Positions 23,591-30,928 of a DNA stretch of 34,866 nt are shown here, piece by piece. The position numbers were made by a program, and so were the translations under genes. Every line of letters begins with the position of its first letter. Position 1 is the stretch's first letter. The notes beneath the pieces are model-generated. The model saw only the letters and a program-made list of their open reading frames with translations, had not been told where the DNA came from and searched no databases. The DNA comes from CAKZYD01 sp039026755 (GTDB lineage Bacteria > Pseudomonadota > Alphaproteobacteria > Sphingomonadales > CAKZYD01), in the NCBI GenBank assembly GCA_039026755.1, contig JBCCLR010000008.1:1-34866 (forward strand), written 5' to 3'.

Positions 23591-23604
23591 GAATAAGTAT
23601 ATTC
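23591..23604. promoter_or_regulatory. Inverted repeat upstream of the GntR gene
   Basis: GAATA-AGTA-TATTC is a perfect 5-bp inverted repeat in an AT-rich stretch 34 bp ahead of the GntR start. It is followed by TTTGATACC, which also occurs at the operon promoter (8840-8848). It is a candidate autoregulatory site. Confidence 0.3.
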
Positions 23605-23637
23605 TGGGTTTGATACCGGTGCTTGAATTTGGCCAAC

Positions 23638-24327
23638 ATGACAAAATCACAAAAAGGATCCGTAAATATTCAGCCTCTATCGCATGAGCCCTTACACGAA
23701 AGGCTCTATGCATCCCTGCGCACGGCCATCATGCGCGGCGAATTTGAGCCCGGGCGTAAGCTTACGGTGCGTGAGCTGGCATCGCTCTATGGGACCAGCC
23801 CCATGCCTGTGCGTGCGGCCTTATCGCGCCTGGTTACGGAAGGCGGCTTAGAGCAAGGTAACAGCGGTCAGGTTCGCATCCCCAGAACAGGCAAGATCAT
23901 ATTTCAGCAAATTATGGAGCTTCGTGCGCTCCTTGAAGGCCAGGCGACAGCCGCTGCCGTTAAATATATTGACGGGAACAGGCTTAAAACACTTAATAAA
24001 CTTGCGCGTAAAATTGAGCAAATAGCTGAACACGATAACGTTGTTGAGTATCTTGATGCGCAGAAAACCTTTAAGCATCAAATATATGAATATGCAGAAA
24101 ACCCGGTCCTGTTTTCCGTAATCGAAAACCTGTGGCTTAAGGCTGGGCCGCAGCTGAGCTATCTTTCGGCCAATTTGGAGACGATCAGCGAGATTAATTT
24201 CCACAATGAGGCTTTGGCTTTTATTGAAGCCAAGCAAGCCAAGAAAGCCGCGGATGCCATTTCGAAAGATATCTTGGCAGGAATGCAGTCTATTCTCGAT
24301 GACGCACAGAATTGGGCTGACGTTTAA
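23638..24327 (+). CDS. GntR-family transcriptional regulator, FCD (FadR-like) type
   Basis: A 229-residue DNA-binding regulator. The winged helix lies at about residues 17-75: HERLYASLRTAIMRGEFEPG, LTVRELASLYGTSPMPVRAA, then LSRLVTEGGLE, typical of GntR. The C-terminal FCD ligand domain begins IMELRALLEGQATAAA and includes FKHQIYEYAENPVL, with His residues (FKHQIYE and NFHNEAL) that often bind a metal and an acid ligand. I prefer the ATG at 23638; a TTG at 23623 is in frame. Upstream, GAATAAGTATATTC (23591-23604) is an inverted repeat that could be its own operator. It directly follows the catabolic operon, so control of that operon by an acid intermediate is likely but unproven. Confidence 0.88.
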   Translation: MTKSQKGSVNIQPLSHEPLHERLYASLRTAIMRGEFEPGRKLTVRELASLYGTSPMPVRAALSRLVTEGGLEQGNSGQVRIPRTGKIIFQQIMELRALLEGQATAAAVKYIDGNRLKTLNKLARKIEQIAEHDNVVEYLDAQKTFKHQIYEYAENPVLFSVIENLWLKAGPQLSYLSANLETISEINFHNEALAFIEAKQAKKAADAISKDILAGMQSILDDAQNWADV

Positions 24328-24384
24328 GTTATACTAGAGCACATTTGACGACGTCAGGGTCACTTGATGGATTGACTTGACTGT

Positions 24385-24684
24385 TTATCTTTCTGGCTCT
24401 TTTGGCCACATTCTGCTCATATATTCATAGGGCGTTAGGCCAGGCGGCGTCTGCCATATTCGTATGCATTGATGAAGGTGTTGAGATTCTGTCGGAATCG
24501 ATCGTGGTTGTCATCACGATAACGCTTGGCGGTTGATCCCGTGGCGCTTCAAAGACCAATGGAGGGATGAAGGCGTCAGGTGCGGGATCGTTGCTTGCGA
24601 TGCATAGAGGCGATCATCCAAAGGTAGAGGCGTATGGCCCCTGAATGCGACGATGATTGCTACTTCTTCGATGCTAAGCGCCAT
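24385..24684 (-). pseudogene. IS481-family transposase relic with large internal deletion
   Basis: On the minus strand MALSIEEVAIIVAFRGHTPL, LPLDDRLYASQATIPHL and SLHWSLKRHGINRQ are N-terminal-half motifs of IS481 transposases. They run straight into AKRYRDDNHDRFRQNL, FINAYEYGRRRLA and, after a frameshift and stop, TPYEYMSRMWPKEPER, the C-terminal end. The catalytic core of about 200 residues between them is gone. The 510-bp gap 24328-24836 between the GntR gene and the aldehyde dehydrogenase is occupied by this relic; nothing else is recognisable there. Confidence 0.75.
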
Positions 24685-24835
24685 CGACTATATGTCCTTT
24701 CGGGCCTGTTAGGAGATCCTGCCAGATGATGGCGCTCTTGTTGACATCATTCTACGGATCGCGCCGACGGTGGAGTTGCAGCACAGGCTGCTCGTGACCA
24801 ATCCAATCCGTCTCTACTGGTCGGAGGAGTGCACC

Positions 24836-24876
24836 TAGAGCTTTCTCATATTCACTGGAAGTATGAGAAAGCTCTA
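24836..24876. terminator. 15-bp perfect inverted repeat at the end of the second aldehyde dehydrogenase
   Basis: TAGAGCTTTCTCATA (24836-24850) and its exact complement (24862-24876) flank an 11-base loop. The right arm includes the stop codon of the minus-strand aldehyde dehydrogenase. The hairpin is placed as a terminator would be, but no T-run follows on the minus strand. It could equally be a mobile-element end or a transcript-stabilising structure. Confidence 0.55.
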
Positions 24877-26328
24877 AATAGGATAGTGGCGCGGCCCGTA
24901 TTGCATGGTGACCCAGCGCAGTTCGGTAAACATCTCAATAGATGACCGGAAACCGAAGCGGCCATAGCCTGAGTTTTTAACACCGCCAAAAGGCATATGG
25001 GCTTCATCATGCACTGTCGGGCCGTTCACGTGGCAAATGCCGCTTTCGATCTGCTGGGCAATGGCCAGCGCGCGTGATGCATCTTTGCAAAACACCGATC
25101 CGGTGAGGCCGTATTGAGTATCGTTGGCAAGCTCTATTGCCTGTGCCACTGTTTCAAAGCGCGTTATAGCAACGATCGGACCAAAGGTTTCCTCTCGAAA
25201 CAGCGCCATGTCAGGAGTGACGTGATCAACCACCGTTGGCTGCATGATAGCCGTATCACTCGGGCCGCCAGTCAGTACTTTGGCCCCTGCGGCCACCGCT
25301 TGCTCCATAAGGCCAGCAATGCGCACAGACGTGTCTGCGCTTACTAGGGCACCCAGGGTTGCCTCCTCGCCACTGCGCGGATCGGCTGCCTTAAGTGTCT
25401 TTGCTTTCTTTGACAGCCGTCCAACAAAGTCATCTGCAATACGCGCATCAACAAGAATACGCTCCGTCGACATGCAGATCTGGCCCTGGTTCATGAAGGC
25501 ACCAAAGGCAGCAGCGGCAACTGCGGCATTGAGATCAGCGTCTTCAAGGACAACGAATGGCGCTTTGCCGCCCAGCTCCAAAAGCGCGGGCTTAAGCGCA
25601 CGGGCGGCGCGTTCAGCAATCGTACGCCCTACATTTGTTGAGCCAGTAAAATTGACGCGCCGAACAGCAGGGTCGTCGATCAGCGCTCCCACCACATCCG
25701 CTGCGTCCTCAGGTGCATGCGTTACATAACTAATCACACCTGGCGGTAGACCGGCTTCGTGCAGAGCTTTGGCCACCATCATCTGCGTCGCAGGGCAAAT
25801 CTCAGAACCTTTTAAAATGGCAGCATTCCCGCAGGCGATCGGCATAGCGACCGCGCGCGCTGCAAGAATGATAGGCGCGTTCCATGGGGCGATGCCAAGA
25901 GAAATTCCTGCAGGCACCCGCATGCCCATAGCCAGACTACCTGGGACATCCGATGGCAACACATCTCCAGTGATGTGCGATGTAGCTGAGCCTGCTTCGC
26001 GCAGCATATTTGCGCCGAGTTTCACATTAAACTGCGCCCAGTTTCGTGCAGCGCCGATTTCGGCGACCATGCGTTCGGTGCACTCGTGGTTGTAACTCTC
26101 CAGCAGATCAGCCGCTTTGAGCAGAAGCGCGCGGCGGGCGCCTGGACCAGTCTTGCTCCACACTTTGTGACCCTCAGTGGCACCTTGAATGACGCGCTCT
26201 ATGTCCTTGACGGTTGCGGCAGCTGACGTGCTCGCAACGGTATCGTCTGTTGATGAAACGCGGGAAAAGGTGTTTCCAGCATGGGCTGGAGTCCATTCTC
26301 CAGCGATCAGTAGTTGAGTTTGGTACAT
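24874..26328 (-). CDS. Aldehyde dehydrogenase (vanillin/salicylaldehyde dehydrogenase-like)
   Basis: A 484-residue ALDH oxidising an aldehyde, probably aromatic or otherwise bulky, in the cytoplasm. Start ATG 26328 has AAGG about five bases upstream. Motifs are APWNAP (Asn150), FTGS (227-230), Glu251 in LELGGKAP, catalytic Cys285 in QGQICMSTER, and EETFGP. The APWNAP and GQICMSTER signatures place it among the salicylaldehyde/vanillin/benzaldehyde dehydrogenases rather than with the aldehyde dehydrogenase at 8937. It is alone on its strand, transcribed toward the IS481 relic and divergent from the glycine riboswitch. Confidence 0.88.
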   Translation of the reverse strand: MYQTQLLIAGEWTPAHAGNTFSRVSSTDDTVASTSAAATVKDIERVIQGATEGHKVWSKTGPGARRALLLKAADLLESYNHECTERMVAEIGAARNWAQFNVKLGANMLREAGSATSHITGDVLPSDVPGSLAMGMRVPAGISLGIAPWNAPIILAARAVAMPIACGNAAILKGSEICPATQMMVAKALHEAGLPPGVISYVTHAPEDAADVVGALIDDPAVRRVNFTGSTNVGRTIAERAARALKPALLELGGKAPFVVLEDADLNAAVAAAAFGAFMNQGQICMSTERILVDARIADDFVGRLSKKAKTLKAADPRSGEEATLGALVSADTSVRIAGLMEQAVAAGAKVLTGGPSDTAIMQPTVVDHVTPDMALFREETFGPIVAITRFETVAQAIELANDTQYGLTGSVFCKDASRALAIAQQIESGICHVNGPTVHDEAHMPFGGVKNSGYGRFGFRSSIEMFTELRWVTMQYGPRHYPI

Positions 26329-26694
26329 CCGCCTTGCCTGACTTATATGCTCCCATTCGGAGATGTTCGTGTCCCTGTGTAGTACTGACCTTAACTCTTG
26401 CTTTTGGCATCAGTTCTTCATCGCGCCCATAACTTTTTGTTATGTTTATAATGACCCTGTCGACCGTTAACGCTCGTAGTTAAATGGGAAAGAACCTCAG
26501 CGAGGACATTAATGGCTAGACCGACTATTTGGTGACCTTATAGCTAGCCCATTGTAAACAAACATTTTTTCATGCCCGCACAAATCATGCTCAAATACAT
26601 AGGCTTAAGCACTTATTTTTGGTGCTTCTGCAACAACCAATGATATTGGATTTATGCAAACCCATTTTGCGCTTCGTGTTACACTTCAGAGCTA
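26329..26694. other. Divergent intergenic region, no gene seen
   Basis: About 370 bases lie between the aldehyde dehydrogenase start and the riboswitch promoter. They are AT-rich with TTTATAAT-like runs near 26445 that could supply the minus-strand promoter. I see no open frame with a start signal and no RNA gene here. Confidence 0.6.
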
Positions 26695-26724
26695 TTGACA
26701 TGCTTCTTCTAAGAAGCCTAGCTT
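26695..26724 (+). promoter_or_regulatory. Candidate promoter of the glycine-riboswitch transcript
   Basis: TTGACA (26695-26700) is a consensus -35. TAGCTT (26719-26724), 18 bp further, could be a weak -10, which would start the transcript about 10 bases before the first aptamer. CTTCT-TCTA-AGAAG in the spacer is an inverted repeat and a possible operator. Confidence 0.45.
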
Positions 26725-26742
26725 ACAAAAGCTTATAAGATA

Positions 26743-26938
26743 TTGTTTTGGGAGAGCCTGCGGTTCGGCCGCAGCACCGAAGGAGCAACCGCCCCGGAAA
26801 CTCTCAGGTATCCAGGACCAAAACAAAAAAGAGCACTTGGAGAGCACTGCTGCGTCTTAATGTGGCAGTCACCGAAGGAGCGGATGGCAGCGCTTTAGGG
26901 CGGATGTTGTTTTAAACTCTCAGGTTCCCTGACAAGTG
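26743..26938 (+). promoter_or_regulatory. Tandem glycine riboswitch
   Basis: Two glycine aptamers lie in series. Aptamer I (26743-26826) is closed by a perfect 9-bp P1 stem (TTGTTTTGG with CCAAAACAA) and holds GGAGAGCC, CACCGAAGGAGCAA and AAACTCTCAGGTA. Aptamer II (26834-26938) is closed by CACTTG with CAAGTG and holds GGAGAGCACTG, CACCGAAGGAGCGGA and AAACTCTCAGGTT. The linker is short, as in known tandem glycine riboswitches, which bind glycine and usually turn on glycine-use genes. The controlled genes here are a flavin amine oxidase, a HbpS-like protein, malate synthase G and serine dehydratase, not the glycine cleavage system. Confidence 0.95.
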
Positions 26939-26940
26939 GG

Positions 26941-26989
26941 GCAGCGGCATGCAGCTGGTGCATGCGTTGCCAGTGCGGCCAGTGCCGCA
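26941..26989 (+). promoter_or_regulatory. Expression-platform hairpins after the riboswitch
   Basis: GCATGC-AGCTGGT-GCATGC (26947-26965, extendable outward with one bulge) and TGCGGC-CAGT-GCCGCA (26974-26989) can each form a stem between aptamer II and the oxidase start at 27003. Neither is followed by a T-run, so control is more likely at translation start (site AGGGA about 26994) than by intrinsic termination. Confidence 0.5.
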
Positions 26990-27002
26990 GTCAGGGACGA
27001 TC

Positions 27003-28262
27003 ATGACCCATATCGCTATCATTGGGGCCGGCGTGGCCGGTGTGACCACAGCCTATTGTTTGCGTAAGCAAGGCATTGAGGTGACGGTTTTTGACCGCAA
27101 CCGCTATCCTGCCATGGAAACCTCCTTTGCCAATGGCGGGCAGCTGTCTGCCAGTAACGCGGAAGTGTGGAACCATCCCGCCACGCTGTGGAAGGGGATT
27201 AAATGGCTGTTTGACAAGGAGGCGCCGCTGTCGCTGTCGCTGCGCCCGACGCTGCATAAATATGCTTGGCTGGCAGAATTTATCGGCGCCATGCGCCACT
27301 ATGAGCAAGGTACGGTCGATACGGTCAAAATGGCCTTGGCCGCGCGCGCCGGACTGCTGGAGATGGCGCAATCCGAAGGCATTGACTTTCATTTAGAGCA
27401 GCGCGGCATTCTGCACTTTTATACGCAAAAAGCTGGGTTCGACGCAGCGGCGCGGGTCAATCCCTTGCTGACCCGCTCTGGGCTTGAGCGCCATGCTGTC
27501 TCGCCCGAGGACATCAAGCGCATTGAACCCGCGCTCGTCGGCGATTTTTATGGCGGATTTTATACCCCATCGGACATGACGGGGGATATCCATGCCTTCA
27601 CCACTGGTCTTGCAAAAGCGTGCGCGCGCCGCGGCGTTTGCTTTGAGACCAATGCTCATGTGTCATCCATCAAACCCGATGGAGCGCGCCGCACCGTCTT
27701 TTGGTCTGATGGGAAGAACGGTCTTCCCCAGGATAGCGCCTCATTCGAGGCCGTTGTCATCTGTGCGGGCGTTCATAGCCGGACCTTTGCCCGGCAACTG
27801 GGCGATAGGGTGAACGTCTATCCTGTCAAAGGCTATTCGATCACGGTGGATGTTCCCGAAGACGCACCCGCGCATACCGCGCCTTATGTGAGCCTGCTCG
27901 ATGATGAGGCAAAGGTCGTCACCAGCCGGCTTGGCAAAGCGCGCTACCGGGTGGCGGGAACAGCGGAGATCAATGGCTATAACCGCGACATTCGCGCGGA
28001 CCGGATCGCGCCTTTGGTGCGCTGGGTCGAGCGCTATCATCCCCAGCTTGATACGCGCCAATGCATCCCCTGGTGCGGGCTGCGGCCCATGATGCCCAAC
28101 ATGGTCCCAAAGGTTGGTCCTGGGCGCCGGCCTGGTGTGTTTTATAACACGGGCCATGGCCATTTGGGATGGACGCTCAGCGCAGCGACAGCCCACACCA
28201 TCACAGACATCATCACAGAGCAACTTGGCGCAGCCCCGCACCGCCTGGCAGCGGCCGCCTAA
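27003..28262 (+). CDS. DadA-like FAD-dependent amino acid oxidoreductase, probable glycine/D-amino acid oxidase
   Basis: This 419-residue flavoprotein of the DAO family oxidises an amino acid to an imino/keto acid plus ammonia. The start at 27003 (MTHIAIIGAG) follows AGGGA; the longer frame from 26949 lies in the riboswitch platform. The FAD-binding GAGVAGVTTAY is at 8-18, and SFANGGQLSASNAEVW (about 41-56) is typical of D-amino-acid dehydrogenase small subunits. The C-terminal YNTGHGHLGWTLS is the second FAD block. It is the first gene after a glycine riboswitch and is followed by malate synthase G, so glycine to glyoxylate is the best guess. D-alanine or sarcosine cannot be excluded. Confidence 0.87.
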   Translation: MTHIAIIGAGVAGVTTAYCLRKQGIEVTVFDRNRYPAMETSFANGGQLSASNAEVWNHPATLWKGIKWLFDKEAPLSLSLRPTLHKYAWLAEFIGAMRHYEQGTVDTVKMALAARAGLLEMAQSEGIDFHLEQRGILHFYTQKAGFDAAARVNPLLTRSGLERHAVSPEDIKRIEPALVGDFYGGFYTPSDMTGDIHAFTTGLAKACARRGVCFETNAHVSSIKPDGARRTVFWSDGKNGLPQDSASFEAVVICAGVHSRTFARQLGDRVNVYPVKGYSITVDVPEDAPAHTAPYVSLLDDEAKVVTSRLGKARYRVAGTAEINGYNRDIRADRIAPLVRWVERYHPQLDTRQCIPWCGLRPMMPNMVPKVGPGRRPGVFYNTGHGHLGWTLSAATAHTITDIITEQLGAAPHRLAAAA

Positions 28263-28282
28263 GCTTAATGAAAGGAATGACC

Positions 28283-28714
28283 ATGCTCACCTCTTCAGAC
28301 ACAGACACCATTATCGAACACGCCTTTGCCCATGGGGCAGCCCAAAAGTTGGCCCCTCTGTGTGTCGTCGTCCTTGACGCCGGCGGCCATATGCTGGGTA
28401 TGCGCCGGGATCACCGTGCATCCGTCGGCCGTCCAGCCATTGCGCTCGGCAAAGCCTCCGGGTGCCTCAGCCTGGGCGTTGGCGGGCGGACTTTGGCCAA
28501 GATGGCCGCTGATCGGCCGCGTTTTGTGGACTCGCTTACCGCGGCTTTGCCCAATGGCTGTATCCCCGTTCCAGGCGGCGTTTTGATCCGCGATGACAGG
28601 GGAAGCATCCTTGGCGCTGTCGGCGTCACCGGCGATCTGTCTGAGCAAGATGAAGCCTGCGCCATTGCTGGAATTAAGGCGGCTGGCCTGATGCCAGACG
28701 TTGGCGCGGCCTAA
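28283..28714 (+). CDS. GlcG/HbpS-like (DUF336) protein
   Basis: A 143-residue protein of the haem-degrading/HbpS and GlcG family: CVVVLDAGGHMLGMRRDH near 28-45, FVDSLTAALPNGCIPVPGGV, and GAVGVTGDLSEQDEACA at the end. I place the start at 28283, which has AAAGGA seven bases upstream; ATGs at 28268 and 28277 are also in frame. GlcG is encoded in glycolate/glyoxylate operons such as glcDEFGB, although its function is unclear. Here it lies between an amine oxidase and malate synthase G. Its TAA lies 16 bp before the malate synthase start. Confidence 0.85.
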   Translation: MLTSSDTDTIIEHAFAHGAAQKLAPLCVVVLDAGGHMLGMRRDHRASVGRPAIALGKASGCLSLGVGGRTLAKMAADRPRFVDSLTAALPNGCIPVPGGVLIRDDRGSILGAVGVTGDLSEQDEACAIAGIKAAGLMPDVGAA

Positions 28715-28730
28715 TCGAGGGGAGGGGACG

Positions 28731-30908
28731 ATGACCAATCACGCCATCACCGTCGATCCAGAGCTGGCAGCGTTTATCGAAGAGGATGTGCTGCCAGGCT
28801 TGCCGCTTGAGGCCGCGCATGTCTGGCGCGCGCTGGATCAGCTGTTGGCCACGTTCACACCGCGCAACGTGGCGCTCCTGCAAAAACGCGAGAGGCTGCA
28901 GGAAGAGCTCAGCGCCTGGCACCGCGCGCACAAAGACGCGCCGCTCGAAATGGACGCTTATAAAGCGTTCCTGAAACAGAGTGGCTATCTGGTCCCAGAG
29001 CCGGATGACTTTGCGATCACCACAGCCAATGTTGATCCAGAGATTGCTAGCATTGCTGGGCCGCAGCTGGTTGTGCCGATCATGAACGCGCGATTTGCCA
29101 TCAATGCGGCCAACGCCAGGTGGGGCAGTCTTTATGACGCGCTTTATGGCACGGACGCCATTGACCAAAGCGGCGATCTTGCGCCCGGCGCTGACTACAA
29201 TGAAACCCGCGGAGCGGCCGTCGTCGCTTGGGGCAAGGCGTTCTTAGATGATGCTGTGCCGTTAACGGGGATCCATCATGCGGATGTGACGTCTTACGAG
29301 ATATTGGACGGTGCGCTTGTGGCGCGCACGTCAACTGTTGACGCTGAGCTAGAAAATCAAGCCCAGTTCGTTGGCTATGCTGGCAAGGCCAGTGCGCCAA
29401 CGGCAATCGTGCTGCGCAACAATGGGTTGCACATAATCTTGCAGATCGATGCAGCGCATCCGGTCGGCAAGACTGATCCCTCTGGGCTGTGCGATATCGT
29501 TTTAGAGTCCGCTGTCACCACGATCATGGACGCAGAAGACTCTGTCGCGGCTGTCGATGCCGAGGACAAAGTCCTGTGCTACCGCAACTGGCTCGGCCTG
29601 ATGAAAGGCGATTTGAGCGAGACCTTTGAGAAAGGCGGTAAACCCGTTCATCGCACGTTGGTGAAGGACCAGGTTTATAGAGCCCCTGATGGCAGCACCT
29701 TTGAGCTGCCAGGCCGCTCGCTGATGCTGGTGCGCAATGTGGGCCACTTGATGACCAATCCAGCTGTGTTGATGGCTGGTGGCGCCGAGGCCCCGGAAGG
29801 GCTTTTGGATGCCTTCTTCACCAGCTTGATTGCCATGCACGACCTTCAGCGCGCAGGGGGCGGCAACAGCCGCGCTGGCTCTGTCTACATCGTGAAACCC
29901 AAGATGCATGGCCCTGAAGAGGTTGCCTTCGCCAATGACGTGTTTGATGCGGTTGAAGACGCCTTGGGTCTGGCGAGGCACACCCTCAAAATCGGCATCA
30001 TGGATGAAGAACGGCGCACCAGCGTCAACTTGAAGGCCTGCATTTACGCTGCCAAAGACCGGGTCATCTTCATCAACACGGGCTTTTTGGACCGTACCGG
30101 CGATGAGATGCACACGGCCATCGAAGCTGGCCCCATGCTGCGCAAGGGCGATATGAAGACCAGCACGTGGATCAGCGCTTATGAAGACAGCAATGTCGAC
30201 ATTGGCCTTGCCACCGGTTTGTCTGGCAAAGCCCAAATCGGCAAAGGCATGTGGGCGATGCCCGATGAAATGGCGGCCATGCTGGACCAGAAGATCGGCC
30301 ACCCCAAGGCCGGTGCAAGCTGCGCCTGGGCACCATCGCCCACAGCAGCCACGCTCCATGCCACGCACTATCACAGCGTCAATGTGCAAGATGTCCAAGC
30401 TGATCTCAGCAGCCGCGAAGCCGCCTCATTAGATGACATCCTGACCATCCCGGTTGTCCACCGGCCGAATTGGTCGGCTGACGACATCCAGGCCGAGCTC
30501 GACAACAACGCCCAAGGCATTCTTGGCTATGTGGTGCGCTGGGTCGAGCAGGGGATTGGCTGCTCAAAGGTGCCCGATATCAATGGCATCGGCCTGATGG
30601 AAGACCGCGCCACCTTGCGCATCTCCAGCCAGCACATTGCCAATTGGCTGCATCATGGCATCTGCTCAGAAAACCAAGTCATGGACACCATGAAGCGCAT
30701 GGCCAAGGTGGTGGATGGCCAAAATGAGGTCGACCCACACTACCGCCCCATGGCGCCTGAGTATGACCACTCCACCGCCTTCAAAGCCGCCTGCGACCTC
30801 ATCTTCAAAGGCCGCATACAGCCCAGCGGCTATACCGAGCCGCTCCTCCATGAATACCGCAAGGCCTTTAAGGCGAAGACAGATACGCCAAAGGGTGAAG
30901 CCCTGTAA
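28731..30908 (+). CDS. glcB: Malate synthase G
   Basis: It condenses glyoxylate with acetyl-CoA to malate in the cytoplasm. The 725-residue length fits the G form (about 720). The start at 28731 follows GGGGAGGGG; the ATG at 28701 is inside the previous gene. Landmarks are IMDAEDSVAAVDAEDKV (265-281), LVRNVGHLMTN with Arg335 (counterpart of the E. coli active-site Arg), SRAGSVYIVKPKMHGPEEV (380-398), LDRTGDEMHTAIEAGPM (453-469) and the catalytic-base Asp625 in MEDRATLRISSQ. It lies under the glycine riboswitch, downstream of a probable glycine oxidase, so it would capture the glyoxylate. Riboswitch control of malate synthase by glycine is known from SAR11 bacteria. Confidence 0.96.
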   Translation: MTNHAITVDPELAAFIEEDVLPGLPLEAAHVWRALDQLLATFTPRNVALLQKRERLQEELSAWHRAHKDAPLEMDAYKAFLKQSGYLVPEPDDFAITTANVDPEIASIAGPQLVVPIMNARFAINAANARWGSLYDALYGTDAIDQSGDLAPGADYNETRGAAVVAWGKAFLDDAVPLTGIHHADVTSYEILDGALVARTSTVDAELENQAQFVGYAGKASAPTAIVLRNNGLHIILQIDAAHPVGKTDPSGLCDIVLESAVTTIMDAEDSVAAVDAEDKVLCYRNWLGLMKGDLSETFEKGGKPVHRTLVKDQVYRAPDGSTFELPGRSLMLVRNVGHLMTNPAVLMAGGAEAPEGLLDAFFTSLIAMHDLQRAGGGNSRAGSVYIVKPKMHGPEEVAFANDVFDAVEDALGLARHTLKIGIMDEERRTSVNLKACIYAAKDRVIFINTGFLDRTGDEMHTAIEAGPMLRKGDMKTSTWISAYEDSNVDIGLATGLSGKAQIGKGMWAMPDEMAAMLDQKIGHPKAGASCAWAPSPTAATLHATHYHSVNVQDVQADLSSREAASLDDILTIPVVHRPNWSADDIQAELDNNAQGILGYVVRWVEQGIGCSKVPDINGIGLMEDRATLRISSQHIANWLHHGICSENQVMDTMKRMAKVVDGQNEVDPHYRPMAPEYDHSTAFKAACDLIFKGRIQPSGYTEPLLHEYRKAFKAKTDTPKGEAL

Positions 30909-30928
30909 CCGGGTGGATTGATCTCATC

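Noticed and set aside
29502..30398. 298-codon open frame opposite malate synthase G
   Set aside because: It is a long antisense frame produced by the codon bias of malate synthase; its low-complexity composition and lack of a start signal argue against a gene.
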